Origin: Orientallactaga sibirica
Taxonomy: Eukaryota; Chordata; Mammalia; Rodentia; Dipodidae
Length of the DNA: 64,000 nt
Reading direction: 5' to 3'
Assembly (NCBI GenBank): GCA_036365145.1
Contig: JAEOAD010000005.1
Coordinates: forward strand, 6,987,001 to 7,051,000
Position numbers and translations under genes: made by a program. Under the pieces are notes generated by a model, which was not told the DNA's origin, searched no databases, and saw nothing but the letters and a program-made list of their open reading frames with translations. Positions 1-11,678 of this stretch are shown here, piece by piece (position 1 is the first letter of the stretch; each line of letters opens with the position of its first letter).

Positions 1-123
1 AGGTTACTAATTACCATCAGATACCATGAGGAGAGAGAGATTGAGGACTGAATCAGGTGGAAGTGGGTTTTTCCAAACTTTTCACTTTCAAGTGGACATT
101 GTGCTCAATTAAAAACAAGGTTA

Positions 124-372
124 AGGCTGGAGAGATGGATTAGCGGTTAAGGCGCCTGCCTGCAAAGCTTAAGAACGCCTGTTTGAATCTCCAGGTCCCA
201 CATTTAGCCAGATGCAAAAGTGACACAAACATGCAATGTTGCACAAGGGGGTGCATAAATCTGGAGTTTGTTCACAGCATCTGAGAGGCCCTGGCACACC
301 CATTCTCTCTCTCTCTGCCTTTTCCTCTCTCTGTCTCTCACTGTGTGTCTCTCTGATGTTAAAAAAGAAAAA
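124..372 (+). repeat. B2-type SINE, long subtype
   Basis: The head is 'ggctggagagatggattag'. It contains the extra 'aagtgaca...caatgttgcac' block that marks the long subtype. The flanks share 'aaaacaaggt'. Confidence 0.9.
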
Positions 373-496
373 CAAGGTCAATCCATCAATTACACTATTT
401 TAAAATAAAAGCTATTTTAAATAAACATTAATGTGTAATTTATGCCCATTTTTATTTGATGAACAGTCTCATTCATTTATCTTCAAAAGTACAACC

Positions 497-725
497 GGGG
501 CTGGAGAGGTGGCTTAACTGTCAAGGTGTTTGCCTACAAAGCCAAAGGACCTAGGTTTGAGTCCCCAGTACCCATGTTAGCCAGATGCACAAGGGGGCGC
601 ACGCGTCTGGAGTTCGTTTGCAGTGGCTGGAGGTCCTGGTGTGCCCATTCTCTCTCTCTGTCTCTTTCTCTCTCTCTCTCCCTCTCTCCCTCTTTCTGTG
701 CTAAATAAATAAATAAATATAAATA
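497..725 (+). repeat. B2-type SINE, short subtype
   Basis: Full-length copy with a CT-rich run and an (AAAT)n tail. Confidence 0.92.
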
Positions 726-1447
726 GAGCCACAAAGGGAGTAAGCACTCCCCTCAAAGGCAACAGTAAGGTGGAAAGATCTGAGCAATACAGCAGCCGCT
801 ACACAGGCATTCATGTTTCTGGTGTCTGGGTGACATAAATGTGGCATAATGCAAAGCTTGCTGCTTGCTGACCCACTCTCCAGAAACGTAGGACACAGGA
901 AGTAAAAATCCCTCAGGGCTGTGGAGCAGTGCAGGATCCCATGGGACTGCAGTCGCCCCTTGACCAGCACTATGCAGCGGATGGTGAAAGCAGACTCATC
1001 CCATGGTGAGAGCCCCCCCCCCCGCCACCCCGCAACTCCAGACACACCCAGTTGCCAGGCCCAGGCCGGGGCCTGAGTGTGTCCTGCAGACACTGGTGTC
1101 AGCGTCAATGACCGTCTTGCTCCAGCTCTGGGTAAGGAGAAGGAAAACCCTGGCAGATTGGGCCTTCAGTCTTCCTCCACGCCCAGACATTCCCAGTGCA
1201 GCGCTCTCCTGGCCTTTCCAATGTCCTTGGTCCTCAAATTAGCACCACTGAGTGGAAGGAACAAGCTGTAACCAGAAACCCAGCTAATGAGCACCTCAGA
1301 GACCTTGTCAGAAAGACCATCCCTGTCACTGAGTCTGTGTGCTTTAGAACGCCACTCTAGGCAGCCTGAGCAGAGGAGCACCAGGCCTTGTGTGGAATAG
1401 ATGCTGAATGGTAGATTGCACACACCACAAAAACCAAGGAAGAAAGG
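726..1447. other. unique intergenic sequence
   Basis: No gene recognised. It holds a C-run near 1014-1023. Open frames across it show no family resemblance. Confidence 0.5.
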
Positions 1448-1668
1448 CCAGGCATGGTGGTGCCCACATTTAATCCCAGCACTCGGGAGGCAGAGGTAGG
1501 AGGATCGCCGTGAGTTCAAGGCCAGTCTGAGACTACATAGTGAATTCCAGGTCAGCCTGGGCTAGAGTGAGACCCTACCCGGAGGAACCAAAAAATAAAA
1601 TAAAATAAAATAAAATAAAATAAAATAAAATAAAATAAAACAAAACAAAACAAAACAAAACAAAACAA
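1448..1668 (+). repeat. B1 SINE with (AAAAT)n/(AAAAC)n tail
   Basis: A complete B1 followed by about nine AAAAT units that switch to AAAAC units. Confidence 0.93.
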
Positions 1669-1751
1669 GGAAGAAAAGAGAGTGATCCACTGTTGCTTCC
1701 CCTGCAGTCTGGGCTTCCCGTGAGGTATATGCAATGTCTCCTATTTCATGC

Positions 1752-1900
1752 CTTTTTTTTCCGACGTAGGGCCTCACACTAGCCCAGGCTGACCTAGAAT
1801 TCACTATGTAGTCTCAGGGTGGCCTTGAACTCTGGGCAATCCTCCTACCTCTGCCTCCCGAGGACTGCGATTAAAGGTGTGTGCCACCACGCCCTGCTGA
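1752..1900 (-). repeat. B1 SINE
   Basis: Reverse-oriented copy starting at a T-run and ending at 'ccaccacgccctgctg'. Confidence 0.9.
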
Positions 1901-2627
1901 ATGTCTCCTACCTCAGATCCTACAGTATTATTCTAGAAGAGGGAGCTGGAAGGGGGTACCATCAGGGAAGAACTTAGCTCTGCCCTCACTGGGGACTCAG
2001 GGAGAAGGGCCTTCTGGATCTTGCTATAGTTCCAAGACATACCCTCCACCCCCCAGCAGCCTTGCTGGCATCAAACACCACCAATCCCGGGCACATTCCT
2101 ATTCTGTTGCTGAGCCTTGAAAGCTCCTGTGCTGGAGGGACGCTACAGCGGCCCCAGGTTTCATTGCTTCACACATGGATGCCAGTTGATGGGACCTCTG
2201 TGTTTAACACCACAGCCACTGATGGGTTTCCTTGCTGGGAAGAGTGCCTGGGGCTCCTCCCGCACACTGTTTTATTATTGACCAGGGAGAGATGCCCTCT
2301 CATTTGGTAAACTGTACCTGGTTTTTCTGGCCTCACTGGTTGTTAATGTTTATTCTCAGCCCATGGTGAGAGTCAAAGAACCGCCACTCTCATTAGCTCC
2401 TGCCCAATTAAGAATGATGCTCGCCTCCCCATAGCTCAGATACTGGTACCCAGCTGTAGCTGTTTGAATTACACTGCTCGAAGAACCAGGGGATGCATTC
2501 AAGCCACTTCCAATGCTTCGGCCCAAGAACACAAGGGCGCATAGAGACTGTTAGTCCTCTACAGCCCCTCCATCCCACTCGTTCCACACCCACTTGCTGC
2601 CATTGCTGAGTGCTTACGTGTATCAGG
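1901..2627. other. unique intergenic sequence
   Basis: No gene, RNA or repeat recognised. GC is moderate. Confidence 0.5.
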
Positions 2628-2818
2628 GATGCTCTTTGTGGTTAAGGTACTTGCCTGCAAAGCCTAAGGACCCATGTTTGACTCTCCAGATCCCACATAA
2701 GCCAGATGCACAAAGGTGAGGCAAGCGCAAGGTCGCACATGTGAGCATCTGGAGTTAGATTGCAGCGGCTGAGGCCCTGGTGTGCCAATACTCTCTCTAT
2801 TTCTCTAAAAAAAATTTA
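2628..2818 (+). repeat. B2-type SINE, 5'-truncated
   Basis: The first 20 bases of the usual head are missing. It is followed immediately by another B2. Confidence 0.85.
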
Positions 2819-2824
2819 ATTTTA

Positions 2825-3045
2825 GGGCTGGAGAGATGGCTTAGTGGTTAAGGCACTTGCCTGCAAAGCCAAAGGACCTCATTTCAATTCCCCAGAACCC
2901 ACATAAGCCAGATGCACAAGGGGACACATGCATCTGGAGTTTGTTTGCAGTGGCTGGAGGCCCTGAGCACCTATTCTCTCTGTCTCTGTCTCTCTCTCTC
3001 TACCCCTCTCTCACACAAATAAATAAATAAAAATAAAATATTTTT
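2825..3045 (+). repeat. B2-type SINE
   Basis: Head 'gggctggagagatggctt'. It is tandem with the preceding copy. Confidence 0.92.
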
Positions 3046-3067
3046 AAAAAAATTTTTTTAAATTAAT

Positions 3068-3330
3068 TTTAAAAAAGAACATACTTTGTATGGATACATC
3101 ATGTGTTGGTACCATCTTTTCCCTCCTTCTTGCCCCCATTCCATTGGGGCCTCCTCGGTGGGGTTGCTGGTGTTCCCCATGGGGGTGGAGGGGTTATGTG
3201 TTGTAGAAGCAGCTGTCACTTACTGGGGGAGGCAATGCCTCTGGGTATGTATGCCATCCCAACCTGTGGCTCTTACAATCTTTCCTCCCCTCTTCTACAA
3301 AATTCCAGGGAGTCTCCTAAACAATGTGCA
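3068..3330 (-). mobile_element. rodent L1 3' end fragment
   Basis: Resembles the reverse of rodent L1 3' UTRs: pyrimidine-rich 'ccctccttcttgcccccatt' and 'tgtggctcttacaatctttc'. It parallels the clearer copy at 7463-7788. Confidence 0.6.
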
Positions 3331-3369
3331 AAAGCATGACAAATCTATGCTTTCCAAGCTCTAAGAACT

Positions 3370-3565
3370 CTGGAGCAGAGCTCATATTCTACTCCTGAAA
3401 TGTATGAGTTGTGTGCCCTTGGGAAAGTTCTACTCCTGACATGTATGAGCTGTGTGCCCTTGGGAAAGTTCTACTCCTGACATGTATGAGCTGTGTGCCC
3501 TTGGGAAAGTTCTACTCCTGACATGTATGAGCTGTGTGCACTTGGGCAAATCACAAAGAGGAAGG
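3370..3565 (+). repeat. MIR fragment with internal 41-bp tandem repeat
   Basis: The flanks match MIR core phrases ('aactctggagcagagctc', 'gagctgtgtgcacttgggca'). Four copies of a 41-bp unit start at 3387, 3428, 3469 and 3510. The middle copies are identical or nearly so. Confidence 0.75.
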
Positions 3566-3939
3566 CTACCCTTTGATACTTTAACTGGATCCAATTTGTC
3601 ATAAGATAAATCTGTGGGCTCAATGCCTTCATGGGTGAGCCCCCACCCTCACTTTGTCCCCCGGCCTCACATTGTATACTCATGCAGCCATCTTACAAAA
3701 GCTGATGATTGGCCACCAGGGACACGAAGGAAATAGAAAGAATGAATCCGCTGGAAGTCTTCACCACCCCTCACCCCAGGGTTGTCAACTTTGTGCATCT
3801 GTAAACCAGAGTTGGAGATAACTAATTCTAGGTGTGTTAACATGCACGGCCTGGGTGGGAAACATTTTACTATTCTGTCAAAGTACAAACACACAAATCC
3901 TTTCTTTTACAATTGGGAATTAATCACAAGGAACAAGAG

Positions 3940-4075
3940 AAGAGTGTATGTGCAAGGATATTTATGTGTTGTTCATTTTTCTAGCACAAGAGTGGAAAGA
4001 ATTCAGATGGAGGATGACTATCCACAAGCATGGCGCATTTGTACAGTGAAATATTACAGATGTATAAAAGACATG
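3940..4075 (+). mobile_element. old L1 fragment (3' ORF2 region)
   Basis: The phrases 'tagcacaagagtggaaagaa' and 'acagtgaaatattacagatg' match the conserved end of mammalian L1 ORF2. Confidence 0.6.
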
Positions 4076-4139
4076 GCGTGGCTGGCGTGGGCAAGGCCTT
4101 GGGCCCAACCCCAGCATCATACACACGCAATTACAACAG

Positions 4140-4192
4140 CAACAATAACAATAATAATAATAAACTTTATAATAATATATAATAATAATAAG
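4140..4192 (+). repeat. (AAT)n-rich simple repeat
   Basis: Interrupted runs of AAT units with TATAAT interruptions. Confidence 0.8.
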
Positions 4193-4443
4193 TCTCAGTG
4201 AAACAATCTGTATTATAATTTACTGAGAAAAGTAAAGTATTAACATTAGTATTTCCACAGTATTTATCACAAAGATGTTCTCTAAAGTGATATCAATACT
4301 TTGATCACAATGGCTGCCCCAGGGGAAGGATGCAAGGTGGTGTGCAGTCAGAAGGAAGAGGGACAGTGACTTTCACGACACGCCTTTTGAATTTATGTCA
4401 CAGGAGTGCATCCCTTATGCAAGAAGTGGATAATGTACAATTA

Positions 4444-4585
4444 AGCCCAGCACTTGGGAGGCAGAGGTAGGAGGCTGTGAGTTCGAGGCCACCTTGAAAC
4501 TACATAGTGAATTCCAGGTCAGCCTGGGCTAGAGTGAGACCCTACCTCGAAAAACAAAAAACAACAATAACAACAACAACAACAA
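4444..4585 (+). repeat. B1 SINE, 5'-truncated
   Basis: Begins inside the B1 at 'cccagcacttgggaggca' and ends in an (AAC)n-like tail. Confidence 0.88.
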
Positions 4586-4916
4586 AATACTACTGATGTC
4601 AAAGCAGGTAAGGCGCGTGATTTATAAAATGGAGACAGAAAGAACTGACTGAACATCACGGATCTGCAAAGACAACGAAGGAAAGATGTGGTAGACATAC
4701 AGAGAAGCAAGCGGCGTGGCCAGGCCTAGACCTTTCATATCTCCTGGCACAACCTGTTCCTCTACTCAATTTGTGACAAATATCCACGTGCCCATTAACA
4801 AGGAAAGGGTGTTTGCACTGGATGGCTGGTTAACTGCCAGAAGGCACTCTAGTCACATCTATTGGGAACTGCTTACACACTAAGTTTCTGGCATTTTCTG
4901 TAAGCTGATTGGCCTC

Positions 4917-5385
4917 CTGCGGGGGTTAAGTTTTGTGTCAACTTGATCTGTTTAGGAATCCACAGACACTCCTCATAAATGGGTCTCTGAGGTTGCTTCC
5001 AGGAAGAATTAACTAAAGGAGGGATCCTTCCCCCAGTGTGAACCCTTCCCCCAGAGTGGGCAGCCCCTCTCAGAGGGGGCTTGATCTAAGGAAGCTCCGG
5101 GAAGGAAAGAATCCCCTCCCCCCACCTGGCTGTTGGCTCTTTCCAGCGTGGACTGAAGAGCAATGTGGACTTAGGAGCAGCGTCTCCCCAGGACGCCTCC
5201 AGGCCTTCAGTGCTGGATCGGGACTGCTGAGGCATGAATGGACTGAGTGGCTACCAGGTTCCTTGACTCTCGGGCCTGCAACCTGCTATTGCTGGACTGT
5301 TGTAAGCTAATCCAATAAATTCCCTTTCAATACAATTCATGCTATCGGTTCTTTCCTCTAGAGAACCCTGACTAATACCTCCTAA
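4917..5385. mobile_element. URR1-like hAT DNA-transposon relic
   Basis: The left part reads 'gttttgtgtcaacttgatct' and the right part ends 'agagaaccctgactaata'. These are hallmarks of rodent URR1-type non-autonomous hAT elements. The left terminal repeat is eroded. Confidence 0.6.
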
Positions 5386-5419
5386 CTAGCCTTTCGCCCC
5401 ACCCCCTCAGGAACCATTC

Positions 5420-5935
5420 TCCAACTGTGATGGTGAATTTTATGTCACCGTTGGTCAAACACCAGTCTAGATGTTTCTGTGAAAATGGTGTTGAGGTCAA
5501 ATTGACATTTCTATCACCAGACCAAGTAAAGCAGATGCTGCCTCCCCCAACAATGTACATTGCAATGTAATTGAAGGTTGAAGGCCTTCACAGAAAGAAA
5601 AGGAGATTCCTTGAACAAGAAGACTACCTTCAAACTCTGAGATCTCTTTTTTTTTTTTATTTTTTTTAAATATTTTATTTTATTTGCAAGCAGAGACAGA
5701 CAGAGAGAGAGACAGAGAGGGAAAGAATGGGAATGCCAGGGTCTCTAGTCACTGCAAATGAGCTCCAGGCACAGGCACCACTTTATGCATCTGGATTTAC
5801 ATGGGTACTGGGGAATCAACCCAAGTTACTAGGCTTTGCGGGTGAGTGCCTTAGCTTCTGAGCCATTTCTCCAGCCCTTAAACTCTGAAATCTTTATGTC
5901 AGCTCTCTACCCTGCTGGCCTGCTCTGCATATGTC
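5420..5935 (+). mobile_element. ancient DNA-transposon-like repeat, split by a B2
   Basis: The phrases 'tgtgatggtgaattttatgt' and 'aagtaaagcagatgctgcct' belong to an old mammalian interspersed repeat whose exact family I cannot name. It continues on the far side of the inverted B2 at about 5650-5878. Confidence 0.5.
5650..5878 (-). repeat. B2-type SINE inserted in older repeat
   Basis: Flanked by 'aaactctgagatct' and 'aaactctgaaatct', a target-site duplication with one mismatch. Confidence 0.92.
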
Positions 5936-5984
5936 CCACCACTAGCCACAAATGCAGGGACCCATTCCTTAAAAAATAAATCTT

Positions 5985-6212
5985 GGGGCTGGAGAGATGG
6001 CTTAGCGGTTAAGGCGTTTGCCTGCGAAGCCAAAGGATCCTGGTTCGATTCTCCAGGACCCACGTAAGCCAGCTGTACGAGGGGCACATGCATCTGGAAT
6101 TTGTTTGCAGTGGCTAGAGGCCCTGGCGTGCCCATTCTCTCTCTGTCTGCCTCTCTTCTATCTCTCTATCTCTCTGCTTGCAAATAAATAAATAAATAAA
6201 ATTTAATTAAAA
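5985..6212 (+). repeat. B2-type SINE
   Basis: Full-length, directly followed by a second copy in the same orientation. Confidence 0.93.
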
Positions 6213-6219
6213 AAATCTC

Positions 6220-6430
6220 GGGCTGGAGGGATAGCTTAGCGGTTAAGGCATTTGCCTGCAAAGCCAAAGGACCCAGGTTCGATTCTCCAGGACCCACATA
6301 AGCCACATGCACAAGGGAGCGCGTGCATCTGGAGTTCAGTTGCAGTGGCTGGAGGCCCTGGTGTGCCCATTCTCTACACCCCTCCCCCATTTCTCTGTCA
6401 AATAAATAAATAAATAAAAATAAAAATATG
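6220..6430 (+). repeat. B2-type SINE
   Basis: Second of a tandem pair. The spacer is the A-rich tail of the first. Confidence 0.93.
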
Positions 6431-6519
6431 TTTTAAAAATAAAAGTAAATAGATCTCTCTTGAAAAGGGTGGGTTCAGTTTCTGCTTTTCTAGAGATACC
6501 CCAAGTATAAGTACTTTGT

Positions 6520-6840
6520 CACTGTTTTGAACAAATACCCTGCCAGAAGCAACCTATGAAAGAAAAAGGGTTTAATTCAGCTGAGAGTTCCAAGGGGAAG
6601 TTGCATCGTGGCCAGAAATATATGCCAGGCACCAGCAGGAGGTCTGTGCCACACTGGCAGGCAGGAAGCAGAGAGTCAACAGCCGGTACAGGAGTACAAG
6701 CCTCCAAGGCCCGCCCTCAGGGACCCACTTCCTCCCTCAAGACTCCACCTCCTGAAACTTCTAGAATATTTCCATGAGCCAGGGACCAAGTGTTCGAACA
6801 CAGGAGCCTATGGGGGGGCATTTTACACTCAAACCATGAC
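6520..6840. mobile_element. URR1-like hAT relic
   Basis: Contains 'gggtttaattcagctgagag', 'ggacccacttcctccctcaa' and a right end near 'actcaaaccatgac'. These fit the rodent hAT group also seen at 15597-15904. Confidence 0.55.
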
Positions 6841-7447
6841 CACCCACTCATGGGATTGGCTCCACTGATGACACACCATACACTGCCCTTGGTACAGTCT
6901 CTGCTGGCCTCTTACTTACTGGCATGCATACGCCCAGCCCTGCTAGCTAGCTTTCAAGGTCGCTGTGAGCAGGCACCAGCAACGGGGGCTCTAGAAGGAG
7001 GTGAAGCTGCGCTTGGAATGGCAGTGAGCCTGGGGCCAAGCGCTGGGCTTGGTTCATCCACAGGTGAGCATTCAAATCAGCTCACGAATCAGAACACAAA
7101 GGAAAAGAAAACTGAAGGGCGGCCTCAGCCCTCACCAGTTGTTTCCAATCACCAGCATGCTGTATGTTGCATGTTCCTCCCCACAGCCCCCTAAAGACCC
7201 GTCAAAGGCAATTTATGGTTCGCCAGTCATCAGGTAAATACTGTAGTCAACTTCCCGCAGTGCCGAGCTGAGCCGATTCTGTTTCAAGATGAAAACTCAA
7301 GAGTCATGATTTTAAATAAGACCCATTCAAAAAAAAAAAAATTATAAAGGGGAAAAATATTTAATGTTACCATCCTCACCTATACTCCAGTGTCTGAATT
7401 TGATCATCCATGTTCAAAGATGAAATTATAATGTTCAACTCCAAGGC
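6841..7447. other. unique intergenic sequence
   Basis: No gene or repeat recognised apart from a short A-run near 7329. Confidence 0.5.
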
Positions 7448-7803
7448 TAAAATGCCATTCTTTTTTTAAACTATTATATTTTTTATTGACAACTTCCATA
7501 CTTACATACAAAAAGCATTTCCCTCCCCTCCCCCATTCCACTTTAGCACTCCAGTCTCCATCATATCCCCTCGCTCTCTCCATTAGTATCTCTTTTAATT
7601 TGATGTCATCATCTTTTTCTTCTATTTTGAGGGTTTTGTGAAGGTATTGCTAGGCACTGCAAGGTCATGGATATCGAGGCCAATTTCTGTCTGGGCAGTT
7701 GCATTGTAAGAAGTCATACCCTTCCTTTGGCTCTTACATTCTATCCGCCCCCTCTTCCGCAATGGTCCCTGAGCCTTGGAGGGTGTGATAAAATGCCATT
7801 CTT
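7448..7803 (-). mobile_element. 5'-truncated rodent L1 insertion with intact TSD
   Basis: An L1 3' UTR in reverse orientation (T-run at the left, 'tggctcttacattctatccg' near the right). A perfect 15-bp duplication, 'taaaatgccattctt', bounds it at 7448-7462 and 7789-7803. The body is only about 326 bp. Confidence 0.88.
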
Positions 7804-8762
7804 GAAAGTCACGTTGAATTCTTTGTTTAGACACCTCTGCAGATAGGTTTCCACTCCTGACTTTTTATTGTTTCCAATATTTAAGGGGTTACAGGATTAA
7901 TCAAACTAAATTTCAGTTGAATAAAGAACCGATTGGTTTAGTATTCTGATCAATAAGTCTATTTTCAGTGAGTGCCCAACTGCCAACAATTCTGTCCCTC
8001 AGGAATATTGATTTATAAGCATGTCAGACAGAGATTTTATTCTCCTTCCTGTTTTTACTGCTCGGCCTGAAGCTGTCAACCAAGAACTAGCCCGGCCCTG
8101 GGGAGCGAGGAGACAGCATAGCATGAGGCTGTCTAGGGTCATCTTTGAAAGCAGGAAACACTCAGCTTTGACCTGGTCTGCTGAGATCAATACAGCACGG
8201 CACAGCAAAAGGAAGCAGATGACAGTGTACGGTTACATCAATATTTTTCTTTATTATTTCATTTGCATTAAGTCCTGTTAAAGCACAGGCAGACTAAATT
8301 GACCGTGAAAGATACAAAAAGGAAAATGTGATGTGAATCATATCTCCAGTGAATTTTAATCAACACTTTAGCTTTTGCAGCCAGGCTTATTTTCCTCTTA
8401 ATGAAGTTATCTTCCTTCCATTCTGAGTTGTGTGGGATGTTCAGTATGGGGCTCATGGAGGAGAAACACAACTGTTGTCTACCATCAAATGATGTCACCG
8501 TTAGTATGTCAGCACAGTTAATCTCAATGTTCCTTATGCGATTTATATAATTGTGAATTAGGCTTTTTCCACTAAACACCAGAGTAAAACAATTTCTTAT
8601 GTTATAACCTTTCCCTAAACAGGCTGTTACCATCCCATTGTGAAAGGGACCTTTCTGGAGCCCCAGAGAACTAGTCAGTGATGGAGGCTTTCTCCTCATC
8701 TGTCTATCCCAGCACCCATGTTCTTTCCTCTATGTCCAAATGCCTTAAAAATAGTTGCTCCA
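7804..8762. other. unique intergenic sequence
   Basis: AT-rich with no recognised gene. A 143-codon open frame on the minus strand (8699-8268) lacks any family motif and is probably chance. Confidence 0.5.
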
Positions 8763-8985
8763 GGGCTGGAGAGATGGCTTAGCAGTTAAGGCGTTTGCCT
8801 GCAAAGCCAAAGGGCCTTGGTTTGATTCCCCAGGACACACATAAGCCAGATGTACAAGGTGGCACATGCGTCTGGAGTTTGTTTGCAGTGGCTGGAGGCC
8901 CTGGTGTGCCCATTCACTCTTCACTCTGTGTGTGTGTGTGTGTCTGCTTCTTTCTTGTGCTCTCATAAATAAATAAATTTTTAAA
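8763..8985 (+). repeat. B2-type SINE
   Basis: Its CT-rich segment has been replaced by a short (GT)n. Confidence 0.93.
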
Positions 8986-9050
8986 ATTTTTTTAAAAATA
9001 GTTGCACCTGTTAAAGACTAAATAGGTCATGTCAAAAGAAAGCCAACTTG

Positions 9051-9190
9051 CCAGGCGTGTGGTGCATGCCTTTAATCCCAGCACACAGGAGGCAGAGGTA
9101 GGCAGATCACCGTGAGTTCGAGGCCACCCTGAGAATATAGAGTGAATTCCAGGTCAGTCTGGGCTAGAGTGAGACCCTGCCTTGAAAAGC

Positions 9191-9223
<33 letters not shown>
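9051..9223 (+). repeat. B1 SINE with perfect 18-bp TSD
   Basis: 'caaaagaaagccaacttg' occurs at 9033-9050 and 9224-9241. The tail is about 30 A. This appears to be a young insertion. Confidence 0.95.
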
Positions 9224-9241
9224 CAAAAGAAAGCCAACTTG

Positions 9242-9902
9242 AAAGGGGGTCCACTCTCAAAATGGCACAGTGTGACCATCAAAAAGAATAACAACCATGC
9301 TCATTAAAGTATTAAATATAAAATCAGTGTGTTCACAATGGTACTTTAAAAAAATTATTTTAGGAGCACAGAATCATTTTGATGAAAACCAATACTTACC
9401 TAGAATCTAAAGTTTGGGGTGCCCTTCCTTCCTGTATAAACTATATTTCAAGGCAACAAAATAATTGGTGAAGATAAACTCTTATTTGGAGAGGCAAGAT
9501 AGAGAACTAATGCAGAAGAAAGGACACGATAAGAAAATTGTCATTTCAGTCTACAGTGAAATCCTGGAGGAGTCCGTGGTGGTCAGTGAGTGATCAGAGA
9601 ACGTGCAGAGCATGAGGACTCTGACTTCGTCTGATTCATTATTGTTTTACTGGAAGTGGGGTAAACAGGCTCCATGAGATCTCGTAGAACTCCACGGGAT
9701 ATACACAGCATGGGAAATATTAGAACCTAAAAAAAAAAATCACTTGAACCTTAATCAAACTTTGCCTACATATAAACTACCAGTTTGTAGAAAATCCAAA
9801 GAACAGAGGAATAAGTTAAAAACGTCACTAACAAGTGTAGAAGACTGCAGAATCCAAATGATACCCGCCCTGACTTCTCCAACAGAGCGACTATCAAAAC
9901 GT
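9242..9902. other. unique intergenic sequence
   Basis: Nothing recognised. It abuts the polypurine block. Confidence 0.5.
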
Positions 9903-10358
9903 GGAGAGGAGAGGAGAGGGGAGGAGAGGAGAGGAGGGGGGAGAGGAGGGGGGGGGGAGGGGAGGGGAGGGGGGGGGGAGGGAGGGGAGGGGAGGGGAGG
10001 GGAGGGAGAGGAGAGGGAGGAGGAGGAGAGGGAGGGGAGGAGGGAGGAGGAGGAGGGAGGGGAGGGGGAGAGGGAGGGAGGGAAAGGAGGGAGGAGAGAG
10101 GGGGAGGGGAGGGGAGGGGAGGAGAGGAGAGAGAGGAGGGGGGAGGAGGGGAGGGGAGGGGAGGGGGGAGGGGAGGGGAGGGGAGGGAGGGGGAGGGGAG
10201 GGGAGGGGAGGGGAGGAGGAGGAAAGATGAGGGGAGAGGAGGGGGGGAGGGGGGGGGAGAGGAGAGGAGAGGAGAGGAGAGGAGGAGAGGAGAGGAGAGG
10301 AGAGGGAGGGGAGGGAGGAGGAGAGGAGAGGAGGGAGGAGGAGGGGGGGGGGGGGAGG
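9903..10358 (+). repeat. 456-bp polypurine (GGGGA/GGA)n block
   Basis: Only G and A on the plus strand except a single T at 10228. It mixes GGGGA, GGAGA and GGA units with G-runs up to 13. Long open frames in both strands here are composition artefacts. Confidence 0.97.
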
Positions 10359-10460
10359 CAGTGGATATTGAAGCAGGCCAAAGATCAAGTAACCATGCAG
10401 GTATGGAATTTATTGTTCATCATTGAAATAGCTCAACTGTAAAGAACTTTAAGAAAATCA

Positions 10461-10657
10461 GTGCTGGAGAGATGGCTTAGTGGTTAAAGCACATGCCTGC
10501 GAAGCCTAAGGACCCAGGTTGGATTCTTCAGGTCCCACTTAAGCCAGATGTACATGGTGGTTCATGCGTCTGGAGTTTGCAGTGGCTGGAAGCCCTGGTG
10601 TGCCCATTCTCATTCTCACTCTCTCTCTCTGACTTCTAATAAATAAATAAATAAATA
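10461..10657 (+). repeat. B2-type SINE
   Basis: Flanked by 'aagaaaat' on both sides. Confidence 0.92.
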
Positions 10658-10807
10658 AGAAAATTGGAGATATTTGAATATTAACTGGAATTAGAACATT
10701 TTCAGTCTTACTATTTGATGATGCCTAGGTGTTTATATTTTTTAATGTATTGCTTAATTTTATGTGAAGTATGAAGAAAATGATATTTGCTTCAAATGTT
10801 CCACGAC

Positions 10808-10847
<40 letters not shown>

Positions 10848-11236
10848 ATATAGCGAGGGAAGGGAGGCACCAATAAGAAACCGAAACAATTGTTGCAAAA
10901 TGCTGAGGGGTGTTGACAGTGAGCAGTGTAGACATAAAGGTTCATTGTCCCATTCTCTCTACCTTTCTGTGTCGGGAATTCCATAAGCTTTTGAAAAGTA
11001 ACACTAGCCAGAAGCCGCAGCACTAGCGTCTGTAATCACAGTGTACCTACAGTGAGAATCTCGCGGTTCAGCTACCCTAGCAAGCATCGAAAGACTGCTT
11101 TCAGCAAAGTGGAAGGAAACAACCAACACCCAAAGCCATCCCCTGACCTCCACAGATGCTGTGGCATGTGTGCGTCCATACTCACACGTGTCATCTAGAT
11201 GCACAGCATACAAAAGTAAAACTAAAAATTATATTA
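10658..11236. other. unique sequence with (TG)n
   Basis: A (TG)17-18 array lies at about 10810-10845. Otherwise nothing recognised. Confidence 0.7.
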
Positions 11237-11466
11237 GGGGCTGGAGAGATGGCTTAGCAGTTAAGGTGGCTGCCTGCTAAGCCTAAGAACACCCGTTGGA
11301 TTCGCCAAGTCCCATGTTTAGCCAGACACAAAGTGACACAAGGGCACAATGCCGCACTTGCCCACAAGGGTGTGTACACATCTGGAGTTCGTTCACAGTG
11401 GCTGAGAGGCCACTGGCGTACCCATTCTCTCTCTCTGTCTCCCTCCCTCTCTCTCTCTCCAGAAAA
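11237..11466 (+). repeat. B2-type SINE, long subtype
   Basis: Contains 'aagtgacacaagggcacaat'. The flanks share 'aaaattatatt'. Confidence 0.93.
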
Positions 11467-11678
11467 AAATTATATTTAGGAAGATATTAAACAATGCAGA
11501 AATGAAATCCTATTCTTGCCAAAAACCAGAAGACCATGAAATAAGTAACTGAAAAATTATCTATCAGAAAGCCCTACCCCATGTGGTACATACTGTTCTC
11601 TTATCTACATTGCAGATGGAATCACTCTGAGTTTTATCTGATCAGGTTTGAAATTGATGGCTTATTAAAAGATTAATT

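Noticed and set aside
701..1108. 135-codon open frame on the minus strand
   Set aside because: Overlaps a SINE tail and shows no family features.
3387..3550. Regular 41-bp repeats resembling a CRISPR array
   Set aside because: Units are contiguous without spacers, and the host is a mammal.
8268..8699. 143-codon open frame on the minus strand
   Set aside because: No motif, no splice context, AT-rich unique sequence. A frame of this size is expected a few times by chance in 64 kb.
9755..10442. Several 100-230 codon open frames on both strands
   Set aside because: They consist of Gly/Glu/Arg or Pro/Ser/Leu runs translated from the polypurine block. The absence of stops follows from composition.
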